A DNA stretch of 64,000 nt from Croceicoccus hydrothermalis (GCF_022378335.1 NZ_JAIQCI010000007.1:124001-188000); one strand, 5' to 3'; shown: positions 39,429 through 51,376, counted from the stretch's first letter. Notes: generated by a model not told the origin, from the letters alone. A program made the numbers and translations.

Positions 39429-40263
39429 CGGCCATCAGATAATCGATGATCGTCACCAGCCGTTCGCGCAGGTCGTGCCGGTCGACCACCATGTCGATCA
39501 TCCCGTGTTCAAGCAGATATTCGGCACGCTGAAACCCGGCGGGCAGTTTTTCGCGAATCGTGTCCTGAATGACGCGCTGTCCCGCAAAGCCGATAAGCGC
39601 GCCGGGTTCCGCCATCTGAATATCGCCGAGCATGGCATAGCTTGCCGTGACGCCGCCCGTGGTCGGGTCGGTCAGCACGACGATATAGGGCAGGCCCGCA
39701 TCCTTCAGCCTTCGGATCGCGACGGTCGTGCGCGGCATCTGCATGAGCGACAATATGCCCTCCTGCATGCGCGCGCCGCCCGCCGCGGTAAAGATGACGA
39801 ACGGGCATTTCTCCTTCACCGCGCGGTCCACCCCGGCGAGGAAGGCCGCGCCCACCGCCATGCCCATGGACCCGCCCATGAAGCCGAAATCCTGCACCGC
39901 GACGACCGCGCGGCGCCCGTCGATCGTGCCCAGCGCATTGGTCAGCGCGTCGGGATGCGGCGCGTTGTGGCGCGCAGCCTTCAGCCTGTCGGCATATTTC
40001 TTGGTGTCGCGGAACTTGAGCGGATCCTCGCTAACCGAAGGGGAGGGTAGCACCTCGTATCCTTCGTCCATGATCTGCTTCAGACGGGTATCGGCACCGA
40101 TCCGCCCATGATGTTCGCAGTTCGGGCAGACCCAGAGGTTTTCTTCGTAATCCTTGACGAAGAGCATTTCTTCGCAGGACGGGCACTTGACCCAAAGATT
40201 GTCAGGCGTTTCCCGCTTTTTCGTAAAAGGCAGGCGATTGCGTACCTGCGTGAGCCAGCTCAT
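39412..40263 (-). CDS. accD: Acetyl-CoA carboxylase carboxyltransferase subunit beta
   Basis: Transfers the carboxyl group from biotin to acetyl-CoA for fatty-acid synthesis, together with AccA. The 283 residues begin with the four-Cys zinc ribbon (Cys27, Cys30, Cys46, Cys49 in CPSC/CPNC), then the crotonase-like domain with [15 protein letters not shown] and [17 protein letters not shown]. Its ATG overlaps the trpA stop (ATGA). accA is not in the window. Confidence 0.97.
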   Translation of the reverse strand: MSWLTQVRNRLPFTKKRETPDNLWVKCPSCEEMLFVKDYEENLWVCPNCEHHGRIGADTRLKQIMDEGYEVLPSPSVSEDPLKFRDTKKYADRLKAARHNAPHPDALTNALGTIDGRRAVVAVQDFGFMGGSMGMAVGAAFLAGVDRAVKEKCPFVIFTAAGGARMQEGILSLMQMPRTTVAIRRLKDAGLPYIVVLTDPTTGGVTASYAMLGDIQMAEPGALIGFAGQRVIQDTIREKLPAGFQRAEYLLEHGMIDMVVDRHDLRERLVTIIDYLMAGAKAA

Positions 40264-41047
40264 GCGATATCCTTTCTTGCGCCGTGAACCGCATCGGCAA
40301 GCGCCTTGGTCAGGTCGCGAATGGGGTCCGGCGCCGCGTTCCCATGTTCCGCGATCAGCTCGACGAGCGCGGAGCCAACCACGACGCCGTCGGCGACCGC
40401 CGCGATGGCGCCCGCCTGTTCCGGGGTGCGCACGCCGAAACCGACCGCCACCGGAAGCTTCGTGCGGGCCTTCAATGCGGCGACCGCCGTCTCGATGGAG
40501 TCCATCGCGGCCTGCTGCTTGCCGGTGATGCCCGCGACCGACACGTAATAGAGAAACCCGCCCGCACCGTCGAGCACGGCGGGAAGCCGCGCCGCGTCGG
40601 TGGTCGGCGTGGCAAGGCGAATGATGTCGAGCCCTTCGCCGCGAAGATGCGCGCCAAGCTCGCTATCCTCCTCGGGCGGGATGTCGACACAGATCACCCC
40701 GTCGACGCCGGCATCCTTCGCCGCGCGCGCGAACCAGTCCGCCCCGCGCCGCACCATCGGATTGGCATAGCCCATGAGCACGAGCGGCACGTCGGGATGG
40801 CGGGTGCGAAACCCGCTCGCCAGGTCGAGTATGTCCCGCGTCGTCGTGCCCTTGGCCAGCGCGCGCAGGTTCGCATTCTCGATCGCCGGGCCGTCGGCCA
40901 TGGGATCGGTGAACGGCATGCCCAGTTCGATCACATCGGCGCCGCCCGCGACCAGCGCGTCGAGATTGGCGGCGGTATCGCCATCGCCCGCCGTCACGAA
41001 ACAGATGAGCGCGGGATGCCCTTTGCCGAATGCCTTTTCAAAGCGGC

Positions 41048-41051
<4 letters not shown>
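40260..41051 (-). CDS. trpA: Tryptophan synthase alpha subunit
   Basis: Cleaves indole-3-glycerol phosphate and channels indole to TrpB. The 263-residue TIM barrel has the family [11 protein letters not shown] start, catalytic Glu in [16 protein letters not shown], the Asp-containing VDIPPEE and [10 protein letters not shown] phosphate site. Start GTG 41051 overlaps the trpB stop (GTGA), so the alpha and beta subunits are translationally coupled. Confidence 0.96.
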
Positions 41052-42295
<1,244 letters not shown>

Positions 42296-42337
42296 GCGCC
42301 CGCGATTGGCAGAGCATCGCGGCGAAGTCCAGACGTG

Positions 42338-42976
42338 TCAGCGTGTGCGAACCGCGCGGGCGAAGGCGGCGATGGCGGCGGCATCCTTCACGCCGGGCGC
42401 GCTTTCCACACCGGACGACACATCGACGAGTGCGGGCCGCACCTCGGCAATGGCGTCGGCGACATTCGCCGGCGAAAGCCCGCCCGCCAGGCCCCAGGGC
42501 ACCGCGCCATCGTACCCATGCACGAGCGACCAGTCGAAGCGGAGGCCCATCCCGCCCGGAAGCTGTCCCACTGGCGTTTTCGCATCGAACAGGAGCATGT
42601 CGACCGCGCCCGTATAATCGCGCGCCCGCGCAATATCGTCCGGCCCCGCGATGGGAAGCGCCTTCCACACGGCGATGCCGAACCGGGCGCGAAGGGCGGC
42701 GGCGCGTTCCGGCGTTTCATGACCGTGCAACTGAATGGCGCTGAGCTTGCCGGCGGCGACACCCTCCGCGATCGCCTCGTCGCCCGCATCCACGAACAAT
42801 CCGGTGCGCCGGATCGAATCGCCCGAGAGAGCGGCCAGTTGGCGCGCGGTGCCCGCCTCGACATGGCGCGGCGACCGGGCAAAGAACACAAGCCCCGCAT
42901 AATCGATGTGCGCGGCGATCGCCGCCTCCATCGCCGCGGACGTGTTGACGCCGCATATCTTGATGCGCGGGATCAT
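42338..42976 (-). CDS. trpF: Phosphoribosylanthranilate isomerase
   Basis: Amadori rearrangement step of tryptophan synthesis. The 212-residue TIM barrel has the catalytic Cys in IKICGVNT, Asp of the family LLFDAKTP segment, and the phosphate site WGLAGGLSPANV followed by DVSSGVES. ATG 42976 overlaps the stop of the upstream acetyltransferase gene (ATGA), which couples the two. Confidence 0.95.
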   Translation of the reverse strand: MIPRIKICGVNTSAAMEAAIAAHIDYAGLVFFARSPRHVEAGTARQLAALSGDSIRRTGLFVDAGDEAIAEGVAAGKLSAIQLHGHETPERAAALRARFGIAVWKALPIAGPDDIARARDYTGAVDMLLFDAKTPVGQLPGGMGLRFDWSLVHGYDGAVPWGLAGGLSPANVADAIAEVRPALVDVSSGVESAPGVKDAAAIAAFARAVRTR

Positions 42977-43485
42977 AGCGCCTTTTCGAGAACGATAAAG
43001 AACAGCGGCGGCGTCTGCGGCACGGGGAAGGGGCGGCGTTCGCCCGTCTGCCTGTATCCCTTGCGCAGATACCAAGCGATCAGCGTATCGCGATTTTCGA
43101 TGACGGTCATCTCGATCCGCGCGGCGCCGCTGGACGCGGCGCGCTCCTCCCCTGCGTGAAGCAGCATGGTGCCAAGGCCCGCGCTCTGCAATTCGGGCGC
43201 GATGCACAGCATGCCGAGATAGGCAAGCCCGCCGCCCCTCTCCGTGATCGCGACACAGCCGATGGCGGCCCCCGTCGCGCGATCGGTGGCCAGTAGCATG
43301 TGGACCAGGGGATCGCGCAACATCGCGCTAAGCTCAGCCTCGGCAATGCGCTCGCCCTGAACGATGTCGGCCTCGTGCGTCCAGCCCAGCCGCGCATGCT
43401 CGCCGCGATACGCCCCTTCGAGCAGGGGTTTCAACATGGCGGCGTCATCCGGCCCCGCCCGGCGTATCGCAGGTTCAAAGGTCAC
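42973..43485 (-). CDS. GNAT family N-acetyltransferase
   Basis: A 170-residue acetyltransferase with the acetyl-CoA-binding segment LGMLCIAPELQSAGLGTMLLHAGEE (motif A, Q-x-x-G-x-G-like) and motif B NRDTLIAWYLRKGYRQTGERRPFP. The C-terminal LFFIVLEK resembles uncharacterised GNATs found near trpF in sphingomonads. The substrate is unknown. It lies 12 nt after pyrF and overlaps trpF, so it is part of the same transcription unit. Confidence 0.88.
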   Translation of the reverse strand: MTFEPAIRRAGPDDAAMLKPLLEGAYRGEHARLGWTHEADIVQGERIAEAELSAMLRDPLVHMLLATDRATGAAIGCVAITERGGGLAYLGMLCIAPELQSAGLGTMLLHAGEERAASSGAARIEMTVIENRDTLIAWYLRKGYRQTGERRPFPVPQTPPLFFIVLEKAL

Positions 43486-43497
43486 GGGATCGACAGG

Positions 43498-44172
43498 CTA
43501 CAGCGTCGCTTCGATCGCGCGCGCCGCGGCGAGCGGGTCCGGCGCTTTCGAAATCGGCCGTCCGATGACCAGCACGCTTGCTCCATTGTCGCGGGCGGCG
43601 CGCGGGGTGACCGTGCGTTTCTGATCGCCCGTCTTGCTGCCCGCGGGGCGCAGGCCGGGCACCACGAGATAGCCGCCCTTCCACTGTGCATGGACGGCGG
43701 CGACTTCCTCGCCCGAACATACGATCCCGTCGAGCCCGGATTTCTCGGCAAGCTCGGCAAGGCGCATCACCTGATCGTGGGCGGTGCCGGCAACGCCGGT
43801 GCGCGACAGGTCCTTGTCATCGAGGCTGGTGAGCATGGTCACGGCGACGACGCGCGTATGTTCGCCGGCCGCGGCCTTGGCGTCTTCCATCATGGCACGG
43901 CCCCCGCTCGCATGGACGGTGACGATTGCGGGTTCGAGCACGTGGATCGCCTGCATCGCGCCGGCCACCGTATTGGGAATATCGTGCAGTTTCAGATCGA
44001 GAAAGATCGGCAGGCCGAGCTGCGCCAGCTCATGCACCCCGTGGTGCCCGTGCGCACAGAAGAATTCGAGGCCCAGCTTCAACCCGCCGACATGCCCTTT
44101 GACCTTCTGCGCCAGCGATTTCGCCGCATCGAGCTGCGGCACGTCGAGCGCGAGATAAACGGGATTGGTCAT
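43498..44172 (-). CDS. pyrF: Orotidine 5'-phosphate decarboxylase
   Basis: Last step of UMP synthesis. The 224-residue TIM barrel has the catalytic Asp/Lys array in FLDLKLHDIPNT, substrate-binding VTVHASGG and the phosphate loop VVPGLRPAGSKTGDQKR...VIGRPIS. It starts at ATG 44172, overlapping the lapA stop by 4 nt. Confidence 0.96.
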   Translation of the reverse strand: MTNPVYLALDVPQLDAAKSLAQKVKGHVGGLKLGLEFFCAHGHHGVHELAQLGLPIFLDLKLHDIPNTVAGAMQAIHVLEPAIVTVHASGGRAMMEDAKAAAGEHTRVVAVTMLTSLDDKDLSRTGVAGTAHDQVMRLAELAEKSGLDGIVCSGEEVAAVHAQWKGGYLVVPGLRPAGSKTGDQKRTVTPRAARDNGASVLVIGRPISKAPDPLAAARAIEATL

Positions 44173-44489
44173 GGCTCTGTCCTGCGCAGGGTGGCGTCGT
44201 CTGCATTGTAAACGGGGTGTGCGGGCTCGGCCTGCTGGCTCGACACGAGGCTGCGATGCGAGGTTTCGAGCGAGGCGATCCGCCGTTTGAGCCGCCATTT
44301 CGCCGATTTGTGATAAAGCCACATCGGAACCAGCCCGATCAAAAACGCGGCCAGGATCACCATCGGCAGCTTCGTTTCGAGCACGAGGTTTTCCCAGATC
44401 CGCACATCGACCGGATACCAGTTGAACGCCGCAAACAGCGCGAGCGCCACCAGCAGCGCCACCCATATTATCGTGCGAAGAACCTGCAT
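44169..44489 (-). CDS. LapA-domain (DUF1049) inner-membrane protein
   Basis: A 106-residue protein with two membrane helices (about 5-24, VLRTIIWVALLVALALFAAFNW, and 42-60, LPMVILAAFLIGLVPMWLY) and a cytoplasmic tail, the layout of LapA/YciS, which takes part in lipopolysaccharide assembly control with LapB in enterobacteria. LapB is not adjacent here, so the role is inferred. GAGGAGG upstream. It is the first gene of a chain that reaches folC. Confidence 0.83.
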   Translation of the reverse strand: MQVLRTIIWVALLVALALFAAFNWYPVDVRIWENLVLETKLPMVILAAFLIGLVPMWLYHKSAKWRLKRRIASLETSHRSLVSSQQAEPAHPVYNADDATLRRTEP

Positions 44490-44532
44490 GGCGTTCCTGG
44501 CCTCCTCTCAAGCGCGGATCGTCTGGGCGTGC

Positions 44533-44561
44533 AGCCTACGCCGCAACGCCTGTTTGGCCAA
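44533..44561 (-). promoter_or_regulatory. Predicted promoter of the lapA-pyrF-trp-accD-folC chain
   Basis: Minus strand TTGGCC, 17 nt, TAGGCT, about 44 nt before lapA, in the 95-nt gap after purB. Moderate match only; read-through from purB is also possible. Confidence 0.35.
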
Positions 44562-44584
44562 CCCTGCTGCAAACGCGGCCCCGG

Positions 44585-45895
<1,311 letters not shown>

Positions 45896-45986
45896 CGGGC
45901 ATACTCCGGTTCGCAAGAATTGGGGCTTTGGCCGCGCGGCTAGGGTGCGGCTGCGCATTTGGCAAGGGCGGGCCGCGCAATTCGGG

Positions 45987-46024
45987 TCAGATCACGTCAG
46001 CTCAGATCACGGCGGCTCAGATCA
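45987..46024. repeat. 15-bp tandem repeat with three in-frame stop codons at the radC 3' end
   Basis: TCAGATCA occurs at 45987, 46002 and 46017, exactly 15 bp apart, with similar spacers (CGTCAGC, CGGCGGC). On the minus strand each copy reads ATC TGA in the radC frame, so the radC stop is repeated at five-codon intervals. Confidence 0.7.
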
Positions 46025-46769
46025 GGCCCTTCGCCTTCATGGAAACGGTCCCCTCGCGCCCGATGATGACATGGTCGTGCACGGCGATGTTCAAAAGGCG
46101 CCCTGCCTCGGCAATGCGATTGGTGATCTGAACGTCGGCGCGGCTGGGCTGCGGATTGCCGCTGGGGTGATTATGCGCGAGGATCAGCGCGGCAGCGCCC
46201 AGCTCCATGGCCCGGCCGATCACCTCGCGCGGGTGGATCGCGGCCTCGTCCAGCGAGCCGTCGCCCAGATGTTCGTCCCGGATGAGCCGGTTCTGCTTGT
46301 CGAGATACAGCACGCGCACACGCTCCACCCGCAGATGCGCCATGTCGATGGTGAGATAGTCTAGCAAGGCATGCCAGCTTCCCAGCACGGGCTTGTCCAT
46401 GACCTCCGCGCGGGCGAGCCGGCGCGTGGCGAGGCCTACGATCTTCATCGCCGCGGCACTGGTTTCCCCCATGCCGGGGTGGTTTTCGAGCGCGGTCCTG
46501 TCGGCGTTGAAGATCCCGGCAAGGCTTCCGAACCGGTTCATGAGCGAGCGGGCGAGCGGTTTGACGTCGCGGCGCGGGATCGCGGTCATAAGGAGATATT
46601 CGACGATCTCGTGATCGGCCAAGGCGTCGTTCCCCCCTTCGAGCAGACGCTTGCGCAGGCGTGCGCGATGGCCGCTGGGGTCGGTTCCGGCTTTCGGCGC
46701 GGCCGATGCTGCGGGTGCTGCTGCCATCGGCAATTCATCCTGCGGTTTGGTCACGATGCCGCGTGCCAT
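46017..46769 (-). CDS. radC: RadC family protein (JAB1/MPN metalloprotease-like domain)
   Basis: A 250-residue protein with helix-hairpin-helix-like N-terminal UPF0758 region (GHRARLRKRLLEGG, LADHEIVEYLLMTAIPRRDVKPLARSL) and C-terminal JAMM metal-binding motif HNHPSGNPQPSRAD. Despite the name, a role in DNA repair is not established. Start is uncertain: ATG 46769 is used here; ATG 46727 has an AGGA upstream and would remove 14 residues. It is divergent from ydbH. Confidence 0.88.
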   Translation of the reverse strand: MARGIVTKPQDELPMAAAPAASAAPKAGTDPSGHRARLRKRLLEGGNDALADHEIVEYLLMTAIPRRDVKPLARSLMNRFGSLAGIFNADRTALENHPGMGETSAAAMKIVGLATRRLARAEVMDKPVLGSWHALLDYLTIDMAHLRVERVRVLYLDKQNRLIRDEHLGDGSLDEAAIHPREVIGRAMELGAAALILAHNHPSGNPQPSRADVQITNRIAEAGRLLNIAVHDHVIIGREGTVSMKAKGLI

Positions 46770-46903
46770 AAATGAGGGTCGGGGCGCCGCGCCGGGAAGG
46801 TGTGTGGACAGATCATGCTTTCCATTGCCTTTCGCCGCGATGCTGCGCAAGTCTGCGCCGCCGCGGATCCGCGCGGACGCACGAGGAATGACGGCAGGAC
46901 GCA

Positions 46904-49900
46904 ATGACGCAGGGCGAGGACGATAGGGCGAGTGGCGATTCGCCCGTGCGCCGCCGTCGATGGCCTCGCTTCGTCGCGGGCGTTCTCGTGGTCGTGGTTC
47001 TGCTCGCGGCTGGCATATGGATCGCGCGCGAACGATTGGTGCGCGGCGTGGTCGACGACATGCTCGCCGATATGGACCTGCCCGCCCGCTACGACATTGC
47101 CGAAATCGGCCCGGATCGCCAGGTACTCGCCAATATCGTGGTGGGGGACCGCGACCGTCCCGACCTTGTGATCGAACAGGCGGTGGTGGCTACGCGGCTG
47201 CGCTTCGGCGTTCCGGAGATAACGGGAGTACGGCTCGTACGGCCCCGGCTTTATGGCATGCTGCACGGCGACAGGGTCAGTTTCGGCGCGCTCGATCGTT
47301 TGCTCTATCCCGAAAGCACGGGGGAGCCCTTTCGCCTGCCCGATCTCGACATCGATATTGTGGACGGGCGGGCGCGCGTGCTGTCGCCGCATGGCAATCT
47401 GGGGGTGAAGCTTGCCGGCGGGGGCAATCTGCGCGACGGTTTCGCCGCGACGATGGGGGCAGTGGTGCCGCGGCTTTCCGGCATGGGCTGCACCATTGAC
47501 GGGTTGAGCCTTTATGGCCGTCTCGCCATCGCGGACGAGACACCGCGCTTTGTCGGGCCGTTGCGCGCCGATGCGGCGAGGTGCCCCGAATCGGACCTGT
47601 CGCTTGTGCAGGCAAGCTGGACCGTGCGCGGCGAGGCACAAGCGGACATGAGCCGCGCCATGGTGGCCGGCACGCTGCGCACCGGGCGGGTTGCGGTGGG
47701 CGGCAATGCGGTCGGTGCGCTCAACGGTCCGCTTGCCGTATCCGTGCGCGACAGCGGCGCGATGGTGGCGGATTTCGACCTGTCGGCCCGCGATGCGGTG
47801 TTTGCCGGGGCCGCGGTCGCGCGCCTCTCGCTCGATGGTATTATCCGAAGCGCGGGCGGGTTCGATCGCTGGCAATTGGCGGGCGATGTGGCCGGCGGCG
47901 GGTTCGATTTGTCCGGTGTCGTCGATCCGGCCTTGCAACAGGTACAGGAATCCGCCGCCGACACGTTGCTGGCGCCGATTGCGGGCCGGTTGCGCGCCGT
48001 GCTGCGCCGGTCGATGCCGGGCGCGTCCTTCACAGCCACGCTGCAGGCGCGGGCCGACGAAGGGGGCGCACGCATTGCCATCGCGCGTGCGGGCCTTCGC
48101 GGCGGGGACGGCGCGCCGCTGCTCTCGCTCAGTCAGGTGCAGATCGGGTTGGACGAAAGCCTGCGCCTTCATCGCGCGCGTTTCGCCACCGGGGGCGCGG
48201 ATATGCCCCGGATCGTGGGCGCGATCGACGGGGAAGGGGACAGGCCGCAGCTCCGCCTGCGCATGGCGGATTATGCAGGGGGGGGTGCACGGATCGCGAT
48301 CCCCGAATTGCGTGTGCGGCAATCGGGTGACGGGTTCGTCATGAACGGCGAGATTCTGGCGAGCGGCCCGCTCCCCGGCGGCGCGGTTGACGGGCTTCGT
48401 CTTCCGGTTGCGGGTTCGTATTCGGCGCGGCGCGGCGTGCGCCTGTGGGATGATTGCGTGGCGCCGCGCTTCGATTCGCTGCGCTATGCGAATTTCACGC
48501 TCGAGCGGCAGAGTCTGCTGCTGTGCCCGGCGGGCGGGGCCGCGATGCTGGCGATCGGGCCGGACGGCACGCGCATGGCCGTGGGCGCGCCAAAGCTCGA
48601 CCTTTCGGGGCGGCTTGGCGAAACGCCGGTGCGTCTGGCGTCCGGCCCGGTCGGGCTTGCCTTGCGTCCGGGTCGGCCCGCGGTGGTCCGCGCGCGAACG
48701 ATGAACGTTGAAATCGGCCCGCAGGCGACGGCGGTGCGTTTTGCCATCGCGGATATTACCGCGCAAATCGGGCGCGACATCGGCGGTGCGTTTTCCGGGA
48801 CGAATGTGACGCTTCCGTCCGTGCCGCTCGACATCGGAGAGGCCGGTGGGCAATGGTCGTATCGCAGCGGTGTCCTGCGCATCGAAGAGGGCGCTTTCGT
48901 TCTTACCGACCGGCAGGACGACGCGCGATTCGAGCCTATGATCGCAAGGGATGCGACCCTTACGCTCGCCGATAACATCATCACCGCAAACGCCCTGTTT
49001 CGCGAGCCGAAGACCGGAATTGCCATCGTCGACGCGGATATTCGCCACGATCTGACCGATGGGCAAGGGCGGGCCGATCTCTCGGTCGAGGGGATAGGCT
49101 TCGGCGACGATCTGCAACCCACCGATATCACGCGCCTCGTTCTCGGCAATATCGCCAATGCGCGCGGGATAGTCAGCGGGCAGGGCCGAATCGACTGGAG
49201 CGGTGAGGGGATCACCTCTTCGGGGGTGGTCGGCACCGATTCGCTCGACTTCGCCGCCGCCTTCGGCCCTGTCACGGGGATGGCTGGAACATTGCTCTTT
49301 ACCGATCTGCTGAACCTCCAAACCGCGCCGGATCAGCGATTGTCGATTGCCGAGATGAACCCCGGCGTGCCGGTGTCGGATGGGGAGGTGTTCGTGACCT
49401 TGCGGCCCGGATTGCGGCTCGACCTTGGCGGGGGGAGCTGGCCGTTTCTGGGCGGGAGGCTGGTTCTGGAGCCGACGTCGCTGATCCTCGGCGCGACGGA
49501 GCGGCGCAATTTCACGCTGGTCATCACCGGGCTGGATGCCGGGCGGGTGATCGAACGGCTCGGCGTCGCCAATCTGAGTGCGAGCGGGACGTTCGACGGG
49601 CGCATTCCCATCGTTTTCGACGAAGCCGGCGGTCGCGTGGAGGGCGGGAGCCTCCGATCCCGTCCGCCGGGGGGCAACATCGCCTATGTCGGCGAGCTCA
49701 GTTACAAGGATCTGTCGCCCATCGCCAATTTCGCATTCGCGGCGCTGCGCAGCCTCGATTACAAGCGGATGAGCGTCGCAATCGACGGCGCACTGGAGGG
49801 CGAGATCGTCACGCGGGTGCGTTTCGACGGCGTGTCACAGGGGCCGGGCACGCAATCGAACTTCCTCACCCGCCGTATCGCGAAGCTGCCGTTCCGCTTC

Positions 49901-50110
49901 AACGTGAACATACGCGCGCCGTTCTATCAGCTTATCGGCAGCCTGAAATCGCTCTACGATCCCTCCGCCGTGCGCGATCCGCGCGAATTGGGGCTTGTCG
50001 ATGACGACGGGGTGCGGTTGATCCCCGACGACCGGGCCGTTCCCGCGCCATCGCCGCCATCCGACCCGCCCCCCATCATTCAGCCCGCAGAAAGCGAGAC
50101 CGTGCCATGA
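46904..50110 (+). CDS. ydbH: YdbH family AsmA-like intermembrane phospholipid transport protein
   Basis: A 1068-residue protein with one N-terminal membrane anchor (FVAGVLVVVVLLAAGIWIA, about 23-41) and a long periplasmic part rich in beta-strand repeats, as in TamB/YhdP/YdbH bridge proteins that move phospholipids to the outer membrane. The C-terminal region (GVANLSASGTFDGRIPIVFDEAGG...ARPPGGNIAYVGELS type) fits the YdbH domain. The diagnosis is strengthened by the two downstream genes, an ynbE-like lipoprotein and a ydbL-like protein, with which it overlaps or abuts. Confidence 0.88.
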   Translation: MTQGEDDRASGDSPVRRRRWPRFVAGVLVVVVLLAAGIWIARERLVRGVVDDMLADMDLPARYDIAEIGPDRQVLANIVVGDRDRPDLVIEQAVVATRLRFGVPEITGVRLVRPRLYGMLHGDRVSFGALDRLLYPESTGEPFRLPDLDIDIVDGRARVLSPHGNLGVKLAGGGNLRDGFAATMGAVVPRLSGMGCTIDGLSLYGRLAIADETPRFVGPLRADAARCPESDLSLVQASWTVRGEAQADMSRAMVAGTLRTGRVAVGGNAVGALNGPLAVSVRDSGAMVADFDLSARDAVFAGAAVARLSLDGIIRSAGGFDRWQLAGDVAGGGFDLSGVVDPALQQVQESAADTLLAPIAGRLRAVLRRSMPGASFTATLQARADEGGARIAIARAGLRGGDGAPLLSLSQVQIGLDESLRLHRARFATGGADMPRIVGAIDGEGDRPQLRLRMADYAGGGARIAIPELRVRQSGDGFVMNGEILASGPLPGGAVDGLRLPVAGSYSARRGVRLWDDCVAPRFDSLRYANFTLERQSLLLCPAGGAAMLAIGPDGTRMAVGAPKLDLSGRLGETPVRLASGPVGLALRPGRPAVVRARTMNVEIGPQATAVRFAIADITAQIGRDIGGAFSGTNVTLPSVPLDIGEAGGQWSYRSGVLRIEEGAFVLTDRQDDARFEPMIARDATLTLADNIITANALFREPKTGIAIVDADIRHDLTDGQGRADLSVEGIGFGDDLQPTDITRLVLGNIANARGIVSGQGRIDWSGEGITSSGVVGTDSLDFAAAFGPVTGMAGTLLFTDLLNLQTAPDQRLSIAEMNPGVPVSDGEVFVTLRPGLRLDLGGGSWPFLGGRLVLEPTSLILGATERRNFTLVITGLDAGRVIERLGVANLSASGTFDGRIPIVFDEAGGRVEGGSLRSRPPGGNIAYVGELSYKDLSPIANFAFAALRSLDYKRMSVAIDGALEGEIVTRVRFDGVSQGPGTQSNFLTRRIAKLPFRFNVNIRAPFYQLIGSLKSLYDPSAVRDPRELGLVDDDGVRLIPDDRAVPAPSPPSDPPPIIQPAESETVP

Positions 50111-50340
50111 ACCGGACCAAATTGACGATAGCTGCGCGCGGCGTTCGAAAGCGCGCCTCAACCATACGCGGCATTTCGATTTTGGCCGTTGCGTGTTCGT
50201 TTAATACCGCATGCGTGAACGTGACCGCGCCGTCCGATCCGATCGTCATCGAATTGAACGTGAACATAAAACAGGAAGTTCTCTACAGGCTCATCGCGTC
50301 GGCCGAGGAAAACATCGAAAGCAATCCGGAGATATTCTGA
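50107..50340 (+). CDS. ynbE: YnbE family lipoprotein
   Basis: A 77-residue product with an unusually long basic n-region (about 25 residues), then a hydrophobic stretch and lipobox-like SFNTAC, so Cys36 should be lipidated. The short mature part VNVTAPSDPIVIELNVNIKQEV matches the YnbE consensus (PIxIxLNVxI). YnbE is proposed to extend the YdbH beta-structure at the outer membrane. Its ATG overlaps the ydbH stop (ATGA), and its stop overlaps ydbL. Confidence 0.88.
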   Translation: MNRTKLTIAARGVRKRASTIRGISILAVACSFNTACVNVTAPSDPIVIELNVNIKQEVLYRLIASAEENIESNPEIF

Positions 50341-50747
50341 TGCCCCGCAACACAACCGCCCGCCGTCTTACAGGCCTTGCCCTGCCGGCGTTCGCGCTTC
50401 TCGCCATGACGCAGCCTGCCTGCGCGATGCAGCGCGAACCCGCCTATGCCGAGGCGCGCGCCAATGGCACCGTAGGCGAACGGGTGGACGGCTATCTCGG
50501 CTTTACCGGGGCGCCGCCCGCCGGGCTTCGCGCGGTGATCGACGACATCAATATCCGCCGCAAGGCCAGCTATGCCGACCGTGCCCGCGCCGCCGGCGTC
50601 ACGATCGAGGAATTCGCCTTCGCGCAGGGCTGCATCCTGATTGCGCGCACGTCGCCGGGCGAAAAATATCAGGCGCCGGGCGGAAGCTGGCAGACCCGCG
50701 GAAGCGGCGCGCCGCAGCTCGATCCGCGCTGTCCCGCCGTGGGCTGA
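50340..50747 (+). CDS. ydbL: YdbL family (DUF1318) periplasmic protein
   Basis: A 135-residue exported protein: signal peptide (LTGLALPAFALLAMTQPACA), then the DUF1318 core with GTVGERVDGYLG, DDINIRRKASYADRARAAGVTIEEFAFAQGCILI and a GEKYQAPGGSWQ tail. YdbL is thought to assist or regulate YdbH-YnbE assembly. It overlaps the ynbE stop by one base (TGATG), completing a ydbH-ynbE-ydbL operon. Confidence 0.9.
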   Translation: MPRNTTARRLTGLALPAFALLAMTQPACAMQREPAYAEARANGTVGERVDGYLGFTGAPPAGLRAVIDDINIRRKASYADRARAAGVTIEEFAFAQGCILIARTSPGEKYQAPGGSWQTRGSGAPQLDPRCPAVG

Positions 50748-50813
50748 TTCCGGCGAAAGAGGGAGCATGGCGCGCATCATTGGCCGCTCCCGCGATGAAG
50801 GCGCGCGCTTGTG

Positions 50814-50842
50814 TTGACTTGCCCGAACCCCTTTCCTAAAGG
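50814..50842 (+). promoter_or_regulatory. Predicted promoter of the atpIBEF'F operon
   Basis: TTGACT, 17 nt, TAAAGG, giving a leader of about 60 nt before atpI. One of the best -35 matches in the window. Confidence 0.55.
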
Positions 50843-50910
50843 AGCGGCGCCCTCGACGGGCAGCTAATCGCACTTGCCGAGCGGTCTTCTTTGCTGAAGG
50901 AACTACAGGC

Positions 50911-51228
50911 ATGAGTGAAAAGCGGTCCGGGCGAGAGCCACTTGGCGAGGATGCGCGAATCAACGCGCTCGATGCGCAGCTCAAGGCTGCGAAAGAGCGG
51001 GAAGAGCAGCGCAACCGGCCGCAGTCCCACGGGACCGATGCGAATTATCGCATGGGAAACAAGGTGCTTGCGGAATTGCTGGGCGGGCTTATCGGCGGCG
51101 CGCTGATCGGTTGGGTGATCGACCGGTTTGCAGGTACCGGGCCGTGGGGACTGTTGGTGATGCTGTTCCTCGGGATAGTCGTCGCTTTCAGAAACATAAT
51201 TAGGATTTCGAACACGCGTTCCGATTGA
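50911..51228 (+). CDS. atpI: ATP synthase assembly protein AtpI
   Basis: A 105-residue membrane protein with a charged N-terminus, then two helices (LLGGLIGGALIGWVIDRFAGT, GLLVMLFLGIVVAFRNI) with the AtpI/AtpZ signature in which the GG...D of helix 1 and the GxxxAFRN of helix 2 are conserved. It helps assemble the c-ring and may transport Mg2+. It is the first gene of the F0 operon; AAGGAACT precedes the ATG. Confidence 0.9.
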   Translation: MSEKRSGREPLGEDARINALDAQLKAAKEREEQRNRPQSHGTDANYRMGNKVLAELLGGLIGGALIGWVIDRFAGTGPWGLLVMLFLGIVVAFRNIIRISNTRSD

Positions 51229-51376
51229 TCTGACCGGCTCTGGCCAGATCGCAAAGGGGCGGCGGTGTTCAGGCATAGCAGCGATCGCCGCCCGCACGGG
51301 GCGAAGACGCATTGAGGGATAAGGGACGGTCCGGGCAGCAATGCCGCGGAACGCCTCGAACGACAGGGACAATCGC

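Noticed and set aside
46751-49321. An 856-codon minus-strand frame opposite ydbH
   Set aside because: Low-complexity Arg/Pro-rich translation that overlaps a well-supported gene; its left part is antisense to nothing functional.
50248-50340. ynbE as a random short frame
   Set aside because: Kept as a gene: the PIVIELNVNI core and the overlaps with ydbH and ydbL are diagnostic.
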